Assembly (NCBI RefSeq): GCF_019029495.1
Contig: NZ_JAERQM010000009.1
Span: 62,001 to 126,000 of the forward strand
DNA: 64,000 bases
Source: Falsiroseomonas oleicola
Lineage (GTDB): Bacteria; Pseudomonadota; Alphaproteobacteria; Acetobacterales; Acetobacteraceae
Direction of reading: 5' to 3'
The stretch's first letter is position 1; each line of letters opens with the position of its first letter. The notes under the pieces are model-generated. The model did no database searches. It saw only the letters and a program-made list of their open reading frames with translations, and was not told the origin of the DNA. The translations under genes and the position numbers were made by a program. Below are positions 27,003 to 35,617 of this stretch, piece after piece.

Positions 27003-28811
27003 TCAGTCGGCAAAGGACAGGCGCAGCTCCGCGCCACCCGGGATCGCCCGCTGGTCCACCCGCTCCGCCTGCCGGGTGGCCAGCCACAGGGCAAAAGCCT
27101 CCTGCGCCGCGGCCGGGCCGTCCAGGTCGCCGATATCCGGCCGCGCCGCGGGCTTTGGCAGTGGCTCCCCGGGCCAGGTTGCGGTCAGCAGCACATGGTC
27201 CGTGGCGTAGTGGGCCTGCACGGTGATGGTGGCGACGCCGCGCTCCACCAGCAGCTCCGCCAGTTCCAGCAGGGCGTGGCCGACCTGCGTCATGGTCTGC
27301 CGCTGCGCGCCCCAGGCGCCGCCCAGCGCCTCGATCCGGTCGAGCAGCCCCTGGGTCATGCCGGGACCCGGCGTGATGGTGAAGCTGGCGCGCTGCACCA
27401 CCAGGGGCGCGGTCAGCAGGTTCAGCAGGATCGCCGCCAGCGCCCCGGCAGTGACGGGCGATCGCAGCAGCGGCGGCAGCACCTGTTCGAAGATCGGCAC
27501 ATGCAGCAGCGTGCCAAGGCCGATGGCGATGCCGAGCCCCACGGTGAAGGTGCGCCGCGCATCCAGCATGCGGGCCGCCATCAACTGGCAGCCGCTGGCG
27601 ATCATGAAACAGCACACATACAGCAGCATCGCCGCCGCCACCGGTTCCGGCACCAGCAGCAGCAGCGCCAGCAGCTTCGGGCAGCAGGCCAGCGCCAGCA
27701 GCGCGAGCGCGGCGCAGATCGTCACGCGCCGCGCCAGCACCCGCGTGGCGATGGTCAGACCGACGCAGGCCGAGGATGTGCCAGTGGGCGCCGCGCCCAT
27801 CAGCCCGGACAGCACCACGCCGAAGCTGCTGGCCATCAGCCCGCGCCGGATCGGCGGCGCATCCGGCCGCAGCCAGCCGCCATCCGCGGCGCGCTGGATC
27901 GCCACCAGATCACCGGTGGAGGATGCCAGCGCCGCCAGCATGGCGACCAGGAAGGGCGGCAGCATGGCCAGGTCCAGCCCGCCCGGTGCCGGCGGCATGG
28001 GGCGCGGCAGCGCCAGCCAGGGCGCCTGTGCCAGCAGGCTGGCATCGCCGAGCCCCGCATCCAGCACCTGCGCCGCCAGGATGCCCAGCGCCGCGCCGAT
28101 CATCACCGCATAGCGACCGAGGGCGCCGCCCTTCAGCACCACGGCCATCATCACCGCCAGCGTGCCGAAGGCGATGATGGGGTACAGGATGGGCGCATCC
28201 GGCGCCGTTGTGGAAGCGAAGGCGCGGGGCAGCAGGCTGACGCCGATCAGGCAGACCACCACGCCGGCGACCTCCGTCGGCACCACCTTCTGCATCCGGC
28301 GCAGCGTGGCCGTCAGCACCATGCCGAGCAGTCCGGCGACCACCGCCGCGGCGCTGACGGTCGCCAGATCGGCCCCCGGCGCCGCCGCCAGATAGACCGC
28401 GACGAAGATCGGCGCCGGGATGGAGGCGACGGGATAGCCGGAGCCGAGCGGCCCGCGCGGCAGCGTCTGGATCAGGCCGGAAATGCCGAGCGCCGCCACC
28501 GACAGCGCCAGGAAGTTCAGCAGGTCGAGCTCCAGCAGCCCGAACTGCGCGCCGACCAGCCCCGGCAGGATCAGGTAGATCGACTGGATCGCGACCTGCT
28601 GCGCCGCCAGCGCCAGCGTCTGGCCCGCGCCGGGCCTTCCGTCCAGCTCGTGTTCAAGTTGCGGTGGCCGGGTTGTCGGGCGGTCCTGGCGAGGGGCGAG
28701 GAGCCGGTGGAGCAGGCGCCCTGGCAGGCTTGGCTCAAGGCGAATGCGGCGCATTCCTTCCAGCAATGGCCAAGGCGACCCGTCGAATCGCGGGCAGGAT
28801 GAACCGCGCAT
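27003..28811 (-). CDS. NCS2 (purine/xanthine-uracil type) permease with extra C-terminal domain
   Basis: A 602-residue membrane protein. Residues about 60-450 are a nucleobase-ascorbate (NCS2) transporter with about 12-14 helices, including ASSTGDLVAIQRAADG and the SGLMGAAPTGTSSACVGLTIAT loop. The last about 150 residues are cytoplasmic and additional to the family; they contain a helix and turn (GHALLELAELLVERG) followed by strands (ATITVQAHYATDHVLLTATW), resembling a degraded histidine-kinase/anti-sigma ATPase domain. A purine-type substrate fits the adjacent heterocycle operon. It starts at 28811 downstream of two dyads and converges on the molybdoenzyme gene. Confidence 0.85.
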   Translation of the reverse strand: MRGSSCPRFDGSPWPLLEGMRRIRLEPSLPGRLLHRLLAPRQDRPTTRPPQLEHELDGRPGAGQTLALAAQQVAIQSIYLILPGLVGAQFGLLELDLLNFLALSVAALGISGLIQTLPRGPLGSGYPVASIPAPIFVAVYLAAAPGADLATVSAAAVVAGLLGMVLTATLRRMQKVVPTEVAGVVVCLIGVSLLPRAFASTTAPDAPILYPIIAFGTLAVMMAVVLKGGALGRYAVMIGAALGILAAQVLDAGLGDASLLAQAPWLALPRPMPPAPGGLDLAMLPPFLVAMLAALASSTGDLVAIQRAADGGWLRPDAPPIRRGLMASSFGVVLSGLMGAAPTGTSSACVGLTIATRVLARRVTICAALALLALACCPKLLALLLLVPEPVAAAMLLYVCCFMIASGCQLMAARMLDARRTFTVGLGIAIGLGTLLHVPIFEQVLPPLLRSPVTAGALAAILLNLLTAPLVVQRASFTITPGPGMTQGLLDRIEALGGAWGAQRQTMTQVGHALLELAELLVERGVATITVQAHYATDHVLLTATWPGEPLPKPAARPDIGDLDGPAAAQEAFALWLATRQAERVDQRAIPGGAELRLSFAD

Positions 28812-28819
28812 GGCGCGAT

Positions 28820-28872
28820 GTAACGACGCAGGTTACTGAAGAGGCCTGAATATGTTATCATCAATGCTAACA
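28820..28872 (-). promoter_or_regulatory. Candidate operators upstream of the NCS2 permease
   Basis: Two dyads lie in the 149-base leader. One is GTAAC-7-GTTAC (28820-28836). The other is a 20-base imperfect palindrome (28853-28872) with arms TGTTA and TAACA, symmetric at 16 of 20 positions. The segment is much richer in A/T than its surroundings, as expected for a promoter. The binding protein is unknown. Confidence 0.4.
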
Positions 28873-28960
28873 CGGGTCGGGGCTGGCGCAACGACCTGTT
28901 CGCGGCACGACATCTTGGCGCGGCTCAGATTCTGGCAGTTTAGGACCCGCTCCGCGGCCC

Positions 28961-30538
28961 TCATTCTGTCAGAAGCAGCGCCTGCCGACGCACCAACCAC
29001 ACCGCGCGTTCGAACTGCGCCGTGGCGGCGAACAGCGCGGCGCGCGCGGCAGGCGACCATTCCGCTTCGTCCCGAACCAGGCGGCGGCGCAGGCCGTCCA
29101 TCATGGCGCCCCGGTCGTCGGCCATCCGGCGCAGCAGCACCGCATCCTCCGCGTCGCCGTCCCCGGCCAGCTCCGCCAATTGCCCGAGCAGCAGGTGCAG
29201 CGCCTCCGCCATGCGCTGTGCAATCTCCCGCAGCGCGGGCCCGCCGCTTGCGGCGGTGGCGGTGAATTCGCCCAGCGTCTCGCGCAGCGCGGCCAGGCCG
29301 GCATTGGCCGCCTCCAGTGTCACCGCGCGGCCCAGCACCTGCCGGTCGCCAGCACGGGCGATCGCCTCCGCCAGGAACATCGCGATGGCGTGCTCCAGGG
29401 CCGCGCCGGCCGCCAGGTTCCGGGCGGCCTCGCCGGCCGGGCGCTCCGGCTCCGCCCGCAGCGGGTCGATCAGGCCCTGCAGGCGCCGCGCCAGCCGAAG
29501 CTGTTCCCGTGCCGCGAGGTCGAGCGCGGTCGGCGGATGGTCCAGGGCGCGGTCATAGAGGTAGCGCGGACGGGCGGCCTGCTCTTCCGGGCTGTCCGGG
29601 CAGAGCCGGGCCAGCAGCGCCAGGGTCCGCCCCGGCGCTGCGAGGCCGATCAGCGCGGAGGCCAGTTGCAGCAGCAGGAACAGCACGCCGATGCGGCTGG
29701 ACGCCTCCGGCACCGCCACGGCCAGCCCGGCCAGCAGCAAGGGCCAGCCGCTGAGATGTTCGAACAGCAGCAGGGCCAGGAACAGCAGCGCGCCGGCGGC
29801 CTTCAGCAGGGACTGGAACATCGCCAGCCGCCGCGCCGCGCCGCGCAGCCCGGCCGCCAGCAGCAGCACCGCCCCGCCCGAACCCAGCGAGGCCCCACAG
29901 ACCGCCAGCGCCGCCTGTTCGAAGCCGATCACCCCGGCTGCGTGCAGCGTCATCGCCAGGATGCTGACGGTGGAGGAGGACTGCGCCAGCAGGGTGACCG
30001 CCGCGCCGGCCAGGAAGGGCAAGGCGAGGCCGGCGACACCGCCGAAGGCGGTCAGGTCCCGCAGCTCCCGCAGCGTTGCCGCACCCTCCTTCACCAGGTC
30101 GAGGCCGAGGAACATCAGCGCCAGGCCGAACAGCGCGCCGAGCACCGGCCTCAGCCGGCCATCGCGGTCGAGGTTCAGCGCGCCCATCAGCCCGACCAGC
30201 CCGATCACCCAGAGCACCGCGAGGTGGATATCGACGGTCGCCAGCAGCACCAGCCCGGCCGTGCCGGGATTGGCGAAGGCAGCCAGCGGCAGGGACTGGC
30301 GCAGCGACAGCACGCCCGACTGCACCAGGGCTGTCAGGATGAAGGTCACCGCATTGCTGCTCTGGGTCAGGCCGCCGAGCACCAGCCCGGTGGCGGCGCT
30401 GGCGAGCGGGCCGCGCGTGGCCTGCGCGGCCACCGCCCGCATGCGCCGCCCGGCCAGGGATTGCAGATGCGTCCCCAGCCCCTTGATGCCCACCAGGAAC
30501 AGCCCGATGCCGCCCAGCAGCGCGCCGAGCAGTTCCAT
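28961..30538 (-). CDS. Na/Pi cotransporter family protein with PhoU-like tail
   Basis: A 525-residue sodium/phosphate cotransporter of the NptA type. The duplicated signature appears twice, as GGLTQSSNAVTFILTALVQ near residue 55 and LLAQSSSTVSILAMTL near residue 188, which is the expected inverted repeat of the transport core. About eight to ten helices are followed, from about residue 320, by an all-helical PhoU-like cytoplasmic region. I use the ATG at 30538; a GTG one codon upstream is equivalent. The short leader (30542-30772) to the divergent chemosensory cluster is A/T rich near the start. Confidence 0.88.
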   Translation of the reverse strand: MELLGALLGGIGLFLVGIKGLGTHLQSLAGRRMRAVAAQATRGPLASAATGLVLGGLTQSSNAVTFILTALVQSGVLSLRQSLPLAAFANPGTAGLVLLATVDIHLAVLWVIGLVGLMGALNLDRDGRLRPVLGALFGLALMFLGLDLVKEGAATLRELRDLTAFGGVAGLALPFLAGAAVTLLAQSSSTVSILAMTLHAAGVIGFEQAALAVCGASLGSGGAVLLLAAGLRGAARRLAMFQSLLKAAGALLFLALLLFEHLSGWPLLLAGLAVAVPEASSRIGVLFLLLQLASALIGLAAPGRTLALLARLCPDSPEEQAARPRYLYDRALDHPPTALDLAAREQLRLARRLQGLIDPLRAEPERPAGEAARNLAAGAALEHAIAMFLAEAIARAGDRQVLGRAVTLEAANAGLAALRETLGEFTATAASGGPALREIAQRMAEALHLLLGQLAELAGDGDAEDAVLLRRMADDRGAMMDGLRRRLVRDEAEWSPAARAALFAATAQFERAVWLVRRQALLLTE

Positions 30539-30772
30539 CACCAGATCAGAAATCGCGTCATGAAATCGTCATAAATAACGGAAAATCCTACAGATATTGG
30601 AGAATGCCCCAGGCGCACGGCCTGGTCCATGCCCCCCCGGCCCGCGCCACCCCGCGTCTGGCGATTTCTTGTTGAAGATTCAAACGCTTCTGGCCGGCGG
30701 CCCGGATCGGCCCGTTCCGCCGCGCCGGAAACTGCGCTAGCGTCGCGGAAACGGCCGAGAGAGAGCACGGAC

Positions 30773-31195
30773 GTGCCGCCAGCACTTGCCTTGACCATCC
30801 CCCCCGAGACCGATGCGGTATCCCGCCTGCTCGACGCGCTGGAAGGCTTTGCCGAGGCGGCGGAGCTCTCGCCCAAGGCCGCGCATCGCCTCTCGGTGGT
30901 GGTGGAGGAACTGGCCGCCAATGTTGTGATGCACGGCAGCACCGGTCCCGGCGCCGCCACCTTCGTCGCCGTGACGGTCAGTCAGGAGGGCGACGACCTG
31001 GTCGCCACCATCGAGGATGACGGCCGCGCCTTCGACCCCCTGGCCCATGCCACGCCGGATACGGAGGCGGAGCTGGAGGATCGCGACATCGGCGGCCTCG
31101 GCGTGCATTTCGTCCAGAAGATGACCCGCGACCTGCGCTACAGCCGGGAGGATGGCCGCAACCGGCTGGTCGCCGTGCTGGACGCGGCCGGCTGA
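30773..31195 (+). CDS. RsbW-like anti-sigma factor serine kinase (HATPase domain)
   Basis: A 140-residue single-domain GHKL ATPase of the anti-sigma regulatory (RsbW/SpoIIAB) type. The N box is EELAANVVMHG, the G1 box DDGRAFDP, and the G2 box IGGLGVHFVQKM. Such kinases phosphorylate a STAS anti-sigma-factor antagonist and sequester a sigma factor or other partner. I start at the GTG at 30773 (GAGAG upstream); the same frame is open further 5' but gives an arginine-rich non-domain extension. First gene of the chemosensory cluster, 14 bases before cheR, so it is probably co-transcribed with it. No STAS protein gene is in the window that I can identify with confidence. Confidence 0.82.
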   Translation: MPPALALTIPPETDAVSRLLDALEGFAEAAELSPKAAHRLSVVVEELAANVVMHGSTGPGAATFVAVTVSQEGDDLVATIEDDGRAFDPLAHATPDTEAELEDRDIGGLGVHFVQKMTRDLRYSREDGRNRLVAVLDAAG

Positions 31196-31209
31196 GCGGC
31201 AGGCCCGCC

Positions 31210-32001
31210 ATGCCGCAGACGGCCCTGGCCGCCCCCGCGCTGGGCGCGGTGCAGCAGGGCCTTGCCGCCCTGGCCGGCTTCGCGGAATCCGATGTGCTGC
31301 GCAACCGGCTGCTGCGCGCCGCCCCGCTGCTGCCGCGCCTGCCGCTGGACCGCGCCAGCATCGACCATCCGGACTGGGCGGCATTGCTGGATGCGGTGAC
31401 GGTGCAGGAGACGCGGATGTTCCGCGCCGCGGCGCAGATCGCGACCTTCCGGGAACTTGTCCTGCCAACCCTCCTGCCAACCCTGGGCGATGGCCCGCTC
31501 TCGCTGGTCTCGGCCGGCTGCGCGACGGGGGAGGAGGCCTGGACGCTGGCCATCCTGGCCGCCGGCGCCGGGCGGGACTGGCAGGTGGAGGGCCTCGACC
31601 TGTGTCGCCCGGCGCTGGAGGCGGCGGTGGCCGCGCGCTACCACCTCGGCCCGCCCGATGCCTTGCGGGAGGTGCCGGAGGCCGATCGCGCCTGGCTCGA
31701 TATCGCCGATGGCTGGTTCGAACCGGTGGCGGCGCTGCGGCCCCGGGTGCATTTCCGCCGCGCCAATCTGCTCGCCCCCGACCTGCCTGCGGCGGCGGCC
31801 GATGCGATCCTGTGCCGCAACGTGCTGATCTACATGACGGAGGAAGGCCGCGTCGCGGTGCTGCGCCAACTGGTCGCGGCGCTGCGGCCGGGCGGGGCGC
31901 TGCTGCTCGGCCCGACCGACCGGCCGCCACCCGGCCTTGGCCTCGCCCCCTGGCATCGCGACATCATCGGCATCTGGCGGCGGGTGGATGCGGATGGCTG
32001 A
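31210..32001 (+). CDS. cheR: Chemotaxis protein methyltransferase CheR
   Basis: A 263-residue CheR that would transfer methyl groups from S-adenosylmethionine to receptor glutamates. The N-terminal helical domain is followed by VTVQETRMFR (the T-x-F/M-F-R motif that is normally NETYFFR), the SAM loop LVSAGCATGEEAWTLAIL, the ARYHLGP stretch, and the late CRNVLIYMTEEGR motif. It is shorter at the N-terminus than classical CheR. It overlaps the CheW-like gene by 8 bases. Confidence 0.9.
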   Translation: MPQTALAAPALGAVQQGLAALAGFAESDVLRNRLLRAAPLLPRLPLDRASIDHPDWAALLDAVTVQETRMFRAAAQIATFRELVLPTLLPTLGDGPLSLVSAGCATGEEAWTLAILAAGAGRDWQVEGLDLCRPALEAAVAARYHLGPPDALREVPEADRAWLDIADGWFEPVAALRPRVHFRRANLLAPDLPAAAADAILCRNVLIYMTEEGRVAVLRQLVAALRPGGALLLGPTDRPPPGLGLAPWHRDIIGIWRRVDADG

Positions 32002-33151
32002 GGCGCTGCGGGCCGGTGGCCAGATCTTCGCCCTGCCGCCCGGCGCCCTGGAGGTGCCGGCGGGCCTGCTGCGCCCGGCGCCCCTGGCCAGTTCGGGGCT
32101 GTTGGGCCTTGCCGCCATCGCCGGCCAGGTGCTGCCGGTGCTGGAAGCCGCGCCGGGGCTCGGCGGTGGCCCGGCCTGGGTGCTGCTGGACCGGCCCGGC
32201 GGCCGGGTGGTGGTGGCCGGGGAGGCGATCTGCGGCCTGCCGGAGGGAGGCGCGCCGCCGCTGCTGCCGCCCCGCCCCACGGCCCGCCGCGCGCCGGCAC
32301 CGCTGCCGGCCGGCCCAGGTGGCTGGTCCGTGCCGATGCGCGGTGGGGCGCAGCGGCAGGTGGCGCTGGCCGCCGAATTCGGCGCCTTGCGGATGGTGCT
32401 GCCCTTCGCGGCGCTGGAACGCGTGGTGCCGATGACCGAGCTGCGCCCGGCGCCCGCCGCGGGCCCCGCCGCGCTCGGCTATACGGTGGCGGCCGGGGCG
32501 CCGGCTTTGGTGCTCGATCCGGCCTGGCTGATGCAGGCCGAGGCTCCGGCCATCCCACCGACCCTGCTGCTGCTGTTCCGCCATGGCGGTCGCCGCCTCG
32601 GCCTGCCCTGCGGCCGGGTCGGTCCGGCCCGGGCCGGGGAGGCGACGCTGGTCCAGCGCCTCGATGCGGTGGCGGAGGCGCTGGTCGCCGCACCCCTGGC
32701 CGAGGCCGCCCTGCCGCCGCCGCCGGAGCCCAGCCGCGCCCTGCTGCTCTGCGCCGCCGGTGGCCAGGCCTTCGCTTTGCCGGTGGAGGAGGTGCTGGCG
32801 GTGATCCCGCCCATGGCCCTGACCCAGGCGCCGCACAGCCTGGGCGACCGCGCCTTGCCCGGCTTTCGCGGCATCGCGGCGCATCGGGGCGATGTGCTGC
32901 CGGTGCTGGATGCGGGGGAACGCCTCGGGGCGCGGTTCGTGCTGGACTCGCCATTGGCGGAGGCGCCGATGCTGCGGCTGCCCGGCGTCACGCCCGTGGC
33001 GCTGGCCGTCAGCCAGGTCACCGGGCTGCGCCGCATCCCGGAACGGCTGATCTCGGCCGTGGCCGGGGAGGGGATGGTCTCCGCCGTGGTGGCGCTGGGC
33101 GATGCGCCGCTGCCGGTCTGCCGCGCAGCCGTGTTGGGGGCATGGCGGTGA
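31994..33151 (+). CDS. CheW-like coupling protein with three CheW modules
   Basis: A 385-residue protein that reads as three consecutive CheW-like domains. The third (about 245-385) is clearest: LLCAAGGQAFALPVEEVLAVIP, then GFRGIAAHRGDVLPVLDAGE. The second (about 110-235) keeps the pattern (LRMVLPFAALERVVPMTE), and the first (about 1-95; GLAAIAGQVLPVLEAAPG) is reduced. CheW proteins link receptors to CheA; multi-module forms could bridge several array units. The start may be the ATG at 31994 or 31988; it overlaps cheR by 8 bases. CheB begins 19 bases after it. Confidence 0.78.
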   Translation: MAEALRAGGQIFALPPGALEVPAGLLRPAPLASSGLLGLAAIAGQVLPVLEAAPGLGGGPAWVLLDRPGGRVVVAGEAICGLPEGGAPPLLPPRPTARRAPAPLPAGPGGWSVPMRGGAQRQVALAAEFGALRMVLPFAALERVVPMTELRPAPAAGPAALGYTVAAGAPALVLDPAWLMQAEAPAIPPTLLLLFRHGGRRLGLPCGRVGPARAGEATLVQRLDAVAEALVAAPLAEAALPPPPEPSRALLLCAAGGQAFALPVEEVLAVIPPMALTQAPHSLGDRALPGFRGIAAHRGDVLPVLDAGERLGARFVLDSPLAEAPMLRLPGVTPVALAVSQVTGLRRIPERLISAVAGEGMVSAVVALGDAPLPVCRAAVLGAWR

Positions 33152-33170
33152 AGCAGATGGGCAGACGCCG

Positions 33171-34202
33171 GTGATCCGCGTTCTCGTCGTGGACGACAGC
33201 GGCTTCATGCGCATGGCGCTGCGCCGGATCATCGAGGCGGAGGGCGATCTGCGCGTGGTCGGCGAGGCCGCGGATGGCGAGGCCGCGATCGAACAGGCCG
33301 CCAAGCTGCGCCCCGATGTCATCGCCATGGATGTGGAGATGCCGAAGCTGGACGGGCTGGAGGCGACGCGGCGGATCATGGCGCTGCCCGATCCGCCGGC
33401 CGTGCTGATGGTAAGCCACCATACGCGGGACGGCTCGGCCACGGCGCTCTCGGCGCTGGATCGCGGGGCGGTGGACTACCTCTGCAAGGATGGCGACCTG
33501 GGCGGGGTCGATCTGTCCATGCTCGACCGCGAATTGCGCGGCCGGCTGCGGCACTGGGCGGGGCAGCGGGCCAAGGTGCGGCCGGCGGCGCGGGGCGCGG
33601 CCCCGGTGCGGGTGGTGAAGGCGGCGGGGGGTTGCGACGTGGTGGTGCTCGGCGCCTCCACCGGCGGGCCGGATGCGCTGGCCGCCTTCCTCGCCGCCGC
33701 CGGGCGTCTTGCCGTGCCCTGCGTGGTGGCGCAGCACATGCCGGCCGATCTGGCGCCGGACCTGGCCAAGCATCTGGCGCGGCTGTCCGGCGTGCCGGTG
33801 GGGGTCGGCAAGACGGGGCAGAAGCTGATGTCGGGGGAGGTCACCGTCATCCCCGGCGGCACCGATGGGCATCTGGCGCGCGGGGCGGGCACGGAGCTGA
33901 TCTTGCGGCTCGCGGTGGGGGCCGCGGCGGTGCATCCTTCGGTCGACCTGCTGTTCCAGTCGGCGGCGCTGGTGGCGCGGCGCGCCCTGGGCGTGGTGCT
34001 GACCGGGATGGGGCGGGACGGGCTGCTGGGGGCGCGGACGATGCAGGACAGGGGAATGCCGGTGCTGGCCCAGACGGTGGCGAGTTGCGTCGTCGGCGGC
34101 ATGCCCGGCGCGGTGATCGAGGCCGGCCTCGCCATCGAGACCGCCGACCCCGCCGGCCTCGGCCGCCGCGTGGCGTCGCTGGTGCGGGAGGTGGTGGCGT
34201 GA
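33171..34202 (+). CDS. cheB: Chemotaxis response regulator methylesterase CheB
   Basis: A 343-residue CheB. The receiver (1-115) begins IRVLVVDDSGFMRMALRRI, has its phospho-acceptor Asp in IAMDVEMPKLDG, and ends near LCKD. The methylesterase domain (about 155-343) carries the triad: Ser in LGASTGGPDAL, His in VVAQHMPADLAP, and Asp in LTGMGRDGLLGA. I begin at the GTG at 33171, giving the receiver a normal length; the open frame extends 23 codons upstream within the CheW gene. It removes methyl groups from receptors when phosphorylated by CheA. Its stop overlaps the next GTG by 4 bases (GTGA). Confidence 0.9.
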   Translation: MIRVLVVDDSGFMRMALRRIIEAEGDLRVVGEAADGEAAIEQAAKLRPDVIAMDVEMPKLDGLEATRRIMALPDPPAVLMVSHHTRDGSATALSALDRGAVDYLCKDGDLGGVDLSMLDRELRGRLRHWAGQRAKVRPAARGAAPVRVVKAAGGCDVVVLGASTGGPDALAAFLAAAGRLAVPCVVAQHMPADLAPDLAKHLARLSGVPVGVGKTGQKLMSGEVTVIPGGTDGHLARGAGTELILRLAVGAAAVHPSVDLLFQSAALVARRALGVVLTGMGRDGLLGARTMQDRGMPVLAQTVASCVVGGMPGAVIEAGLAIETADPAGLGRRVASLVREVVA

Positions 34203-35596
34203 GCCCGTCCGATGGGCGCAGCGCCGCAGGGCGCGAAGCCCTGAATCGGCCGGCAGGCAATGGCACCCTGGACCGGGATCTGCTGGACGCCTTCGTGCCG
34301 GAATTCGAGGCGGAGGCGGTGCGCCTCGCCATGGTGCGGGATGCCGCCGCCGCCGGCCGCGCGCTGGACCAGCTTCGCGCCATGGCCGCCGCCCTCGGCG
34401 CGCCGTCGCTGGCGGCACTGGTCGACCGTACGACCCTGGCGCTGGACCCGCTGGACTGGCCCGCCCTGCATGCGGGGGCGGAGGCCCTGGCGGCCCAGGC
34501 CCGCGCCGTCGGCCAGGCGGGGCGCGACGTGCCATTGGCGGAGGCCGCGCCCGTGCCCGTCGCCGAACCCGCCGCCGAACCTGCCGCCGCCTTCCTGGAC
34601 CGGGAGATGCTGGAGGCGCTGGCCCCGGAATTCGCCGCCGGCTGCGCCCGGCTGGCCGTCGCCGGGGATGCGGCGGAGGCCGGGCGCGCGCTGGACGGGC
34701 TTCGCGCCATGGCGGGCGCGGTCGGGCTGGGCTCGCTGCTGGCGCTGCTGGACCGCGCCGCGGGGCTGCTGGAGCCCTTCGATGCCAAGGGCCTCGCCGC
34801 GCTGGCGGATTCGCTGGCGGCGCAGGCCGCGCGCATCGTCGCCGCCGGGGCCGATCTCGACCTGCCGGAGGAGGAGGCGACGACCGCGGCGCTGGACCCC
34901 GAACTGCTGGCCGCCTTCGCGCCGGAATTCGCCGCCGCCTGCACCCGCCTCGCTTCAGCCACCGACCCCGCCGCCGCCGCCCGCGCGGCGGAGGCGCTGC
35001 GCGGCATGGCGGGGGCGCTGGGTCTCGATTCGCTGCGCGTGATGCTGGAAGGCATGCCGGCCGAGCCCTTTGACGCCGCTGCCCTGCCGCCCCTGGCCGC
35101 CGCTTTGGCGCGGCAGGCGGAGGCCATCGCCGCCGCCGGCCATGATCTGCCGACCGAGGCGGCGCCCCCGACCGCGCCGCGCCGTCGTGTTCTGGTGGTG
35201 GATGACAGCGCCATGATGCGCCGGCTGGTGCGGGAGACGCTGGCGCTGGATCCGGATTTCGAGGTGGTGGGGGAGGCCGCGGACGGCATCCAGGCGCTGC
35301 TCGCCCTGCAGCGCCTGACGCCCGACCTGACCATGCTGGATATCGAGATGCCGGAGCTGGACGGCCTCGGCGTGCTGCGGCGCTGGGCGCTGGAAGGCGG
35401 CGGCGCCATCGTCATCGTCTCCTCCGCCGCGCGGCCGGGCAGCGCCACGGCGGTGGAGGCGCGGCGGCTCGGTGTTTCGGGCATCGTGGGGAAGCCTTCC
35501 GGCGCGCTCAGCCCCGATCTGCGGGAACGCCAGGGGGTGGAGCTGCTGCGCACCGCGCGGCGGGCTGCCGGCCTGCCGGTGGAGGCGCCGAGGTGA
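34199..35596 (+). CDS. Three degenerate Hpt modules fused to a CheB/CheY-type receiver
   Basis: A 465-residue protein with an unusual layout. Three repeats of about 100 residues (about 24-110, 133-220, 232-318) each start LDxxLLxAFxPEF and contain a segment that aligns with the Hpt segment of the neighbouring CheA. CheA has RAFHSLKGMSDALGAP; here repeat 1 has RALDQLRAMAAALGAP. The phospho-accepting His is thus Asp57, Asp166 and Glu265, and the following Lys-Gly is Arg-Ala/Arg-Gly. A receiver follows (328-445; VLVVDDSAMMRRLV, phospho-site Asp381 in LDIEMPELDG). Without His the modules cannot relay phosphate and may act as docking or phosphomimic domains. It overlaps cheB by 4 bases. Confidence 0.75.
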   Translation: MSPSDGRSAAGREALNRPAGNGTLDRDLLDAFVPEFEAEAVRLAMVRDAAAAGRALDQLRAMAAALGAPSLAALVDRTTLALDPLDWPALHAGAEALAAQARAVGQAGRDVPLAEAAPVPVAEPAAEPAAAFLDREMLEALAPEFAAGCARLAVAGDAAEAGRALDGLRAMAGAVGLGSLLALLDRAAGLLEPFDAKGLAALADSLAAQAARIVAAGADLDLPEEEATTAALDPELLAAFAPEFAAACTRLASATDPAAAARAAEALRGMAGALGLDSLRVMLEGMPAEPFDAAALPPLAAALARQAEAIAAAGHDLPTEAAPPTAPRRRVLVVDDSAMMRRLVRETLALDPDFEVVGEAADGIQALLALQRLTPDLTMLDIEMPELDGLGVLRRWALEGGGAIVIVSSAARPGSATAVEARRLGVSGIVGKPSGALSPDLRERQGVELLRTARRAAGLPVEAPR

Positions 35597-35617
35597 TCGA
35601 ACCCGCGGGGACCCGCA

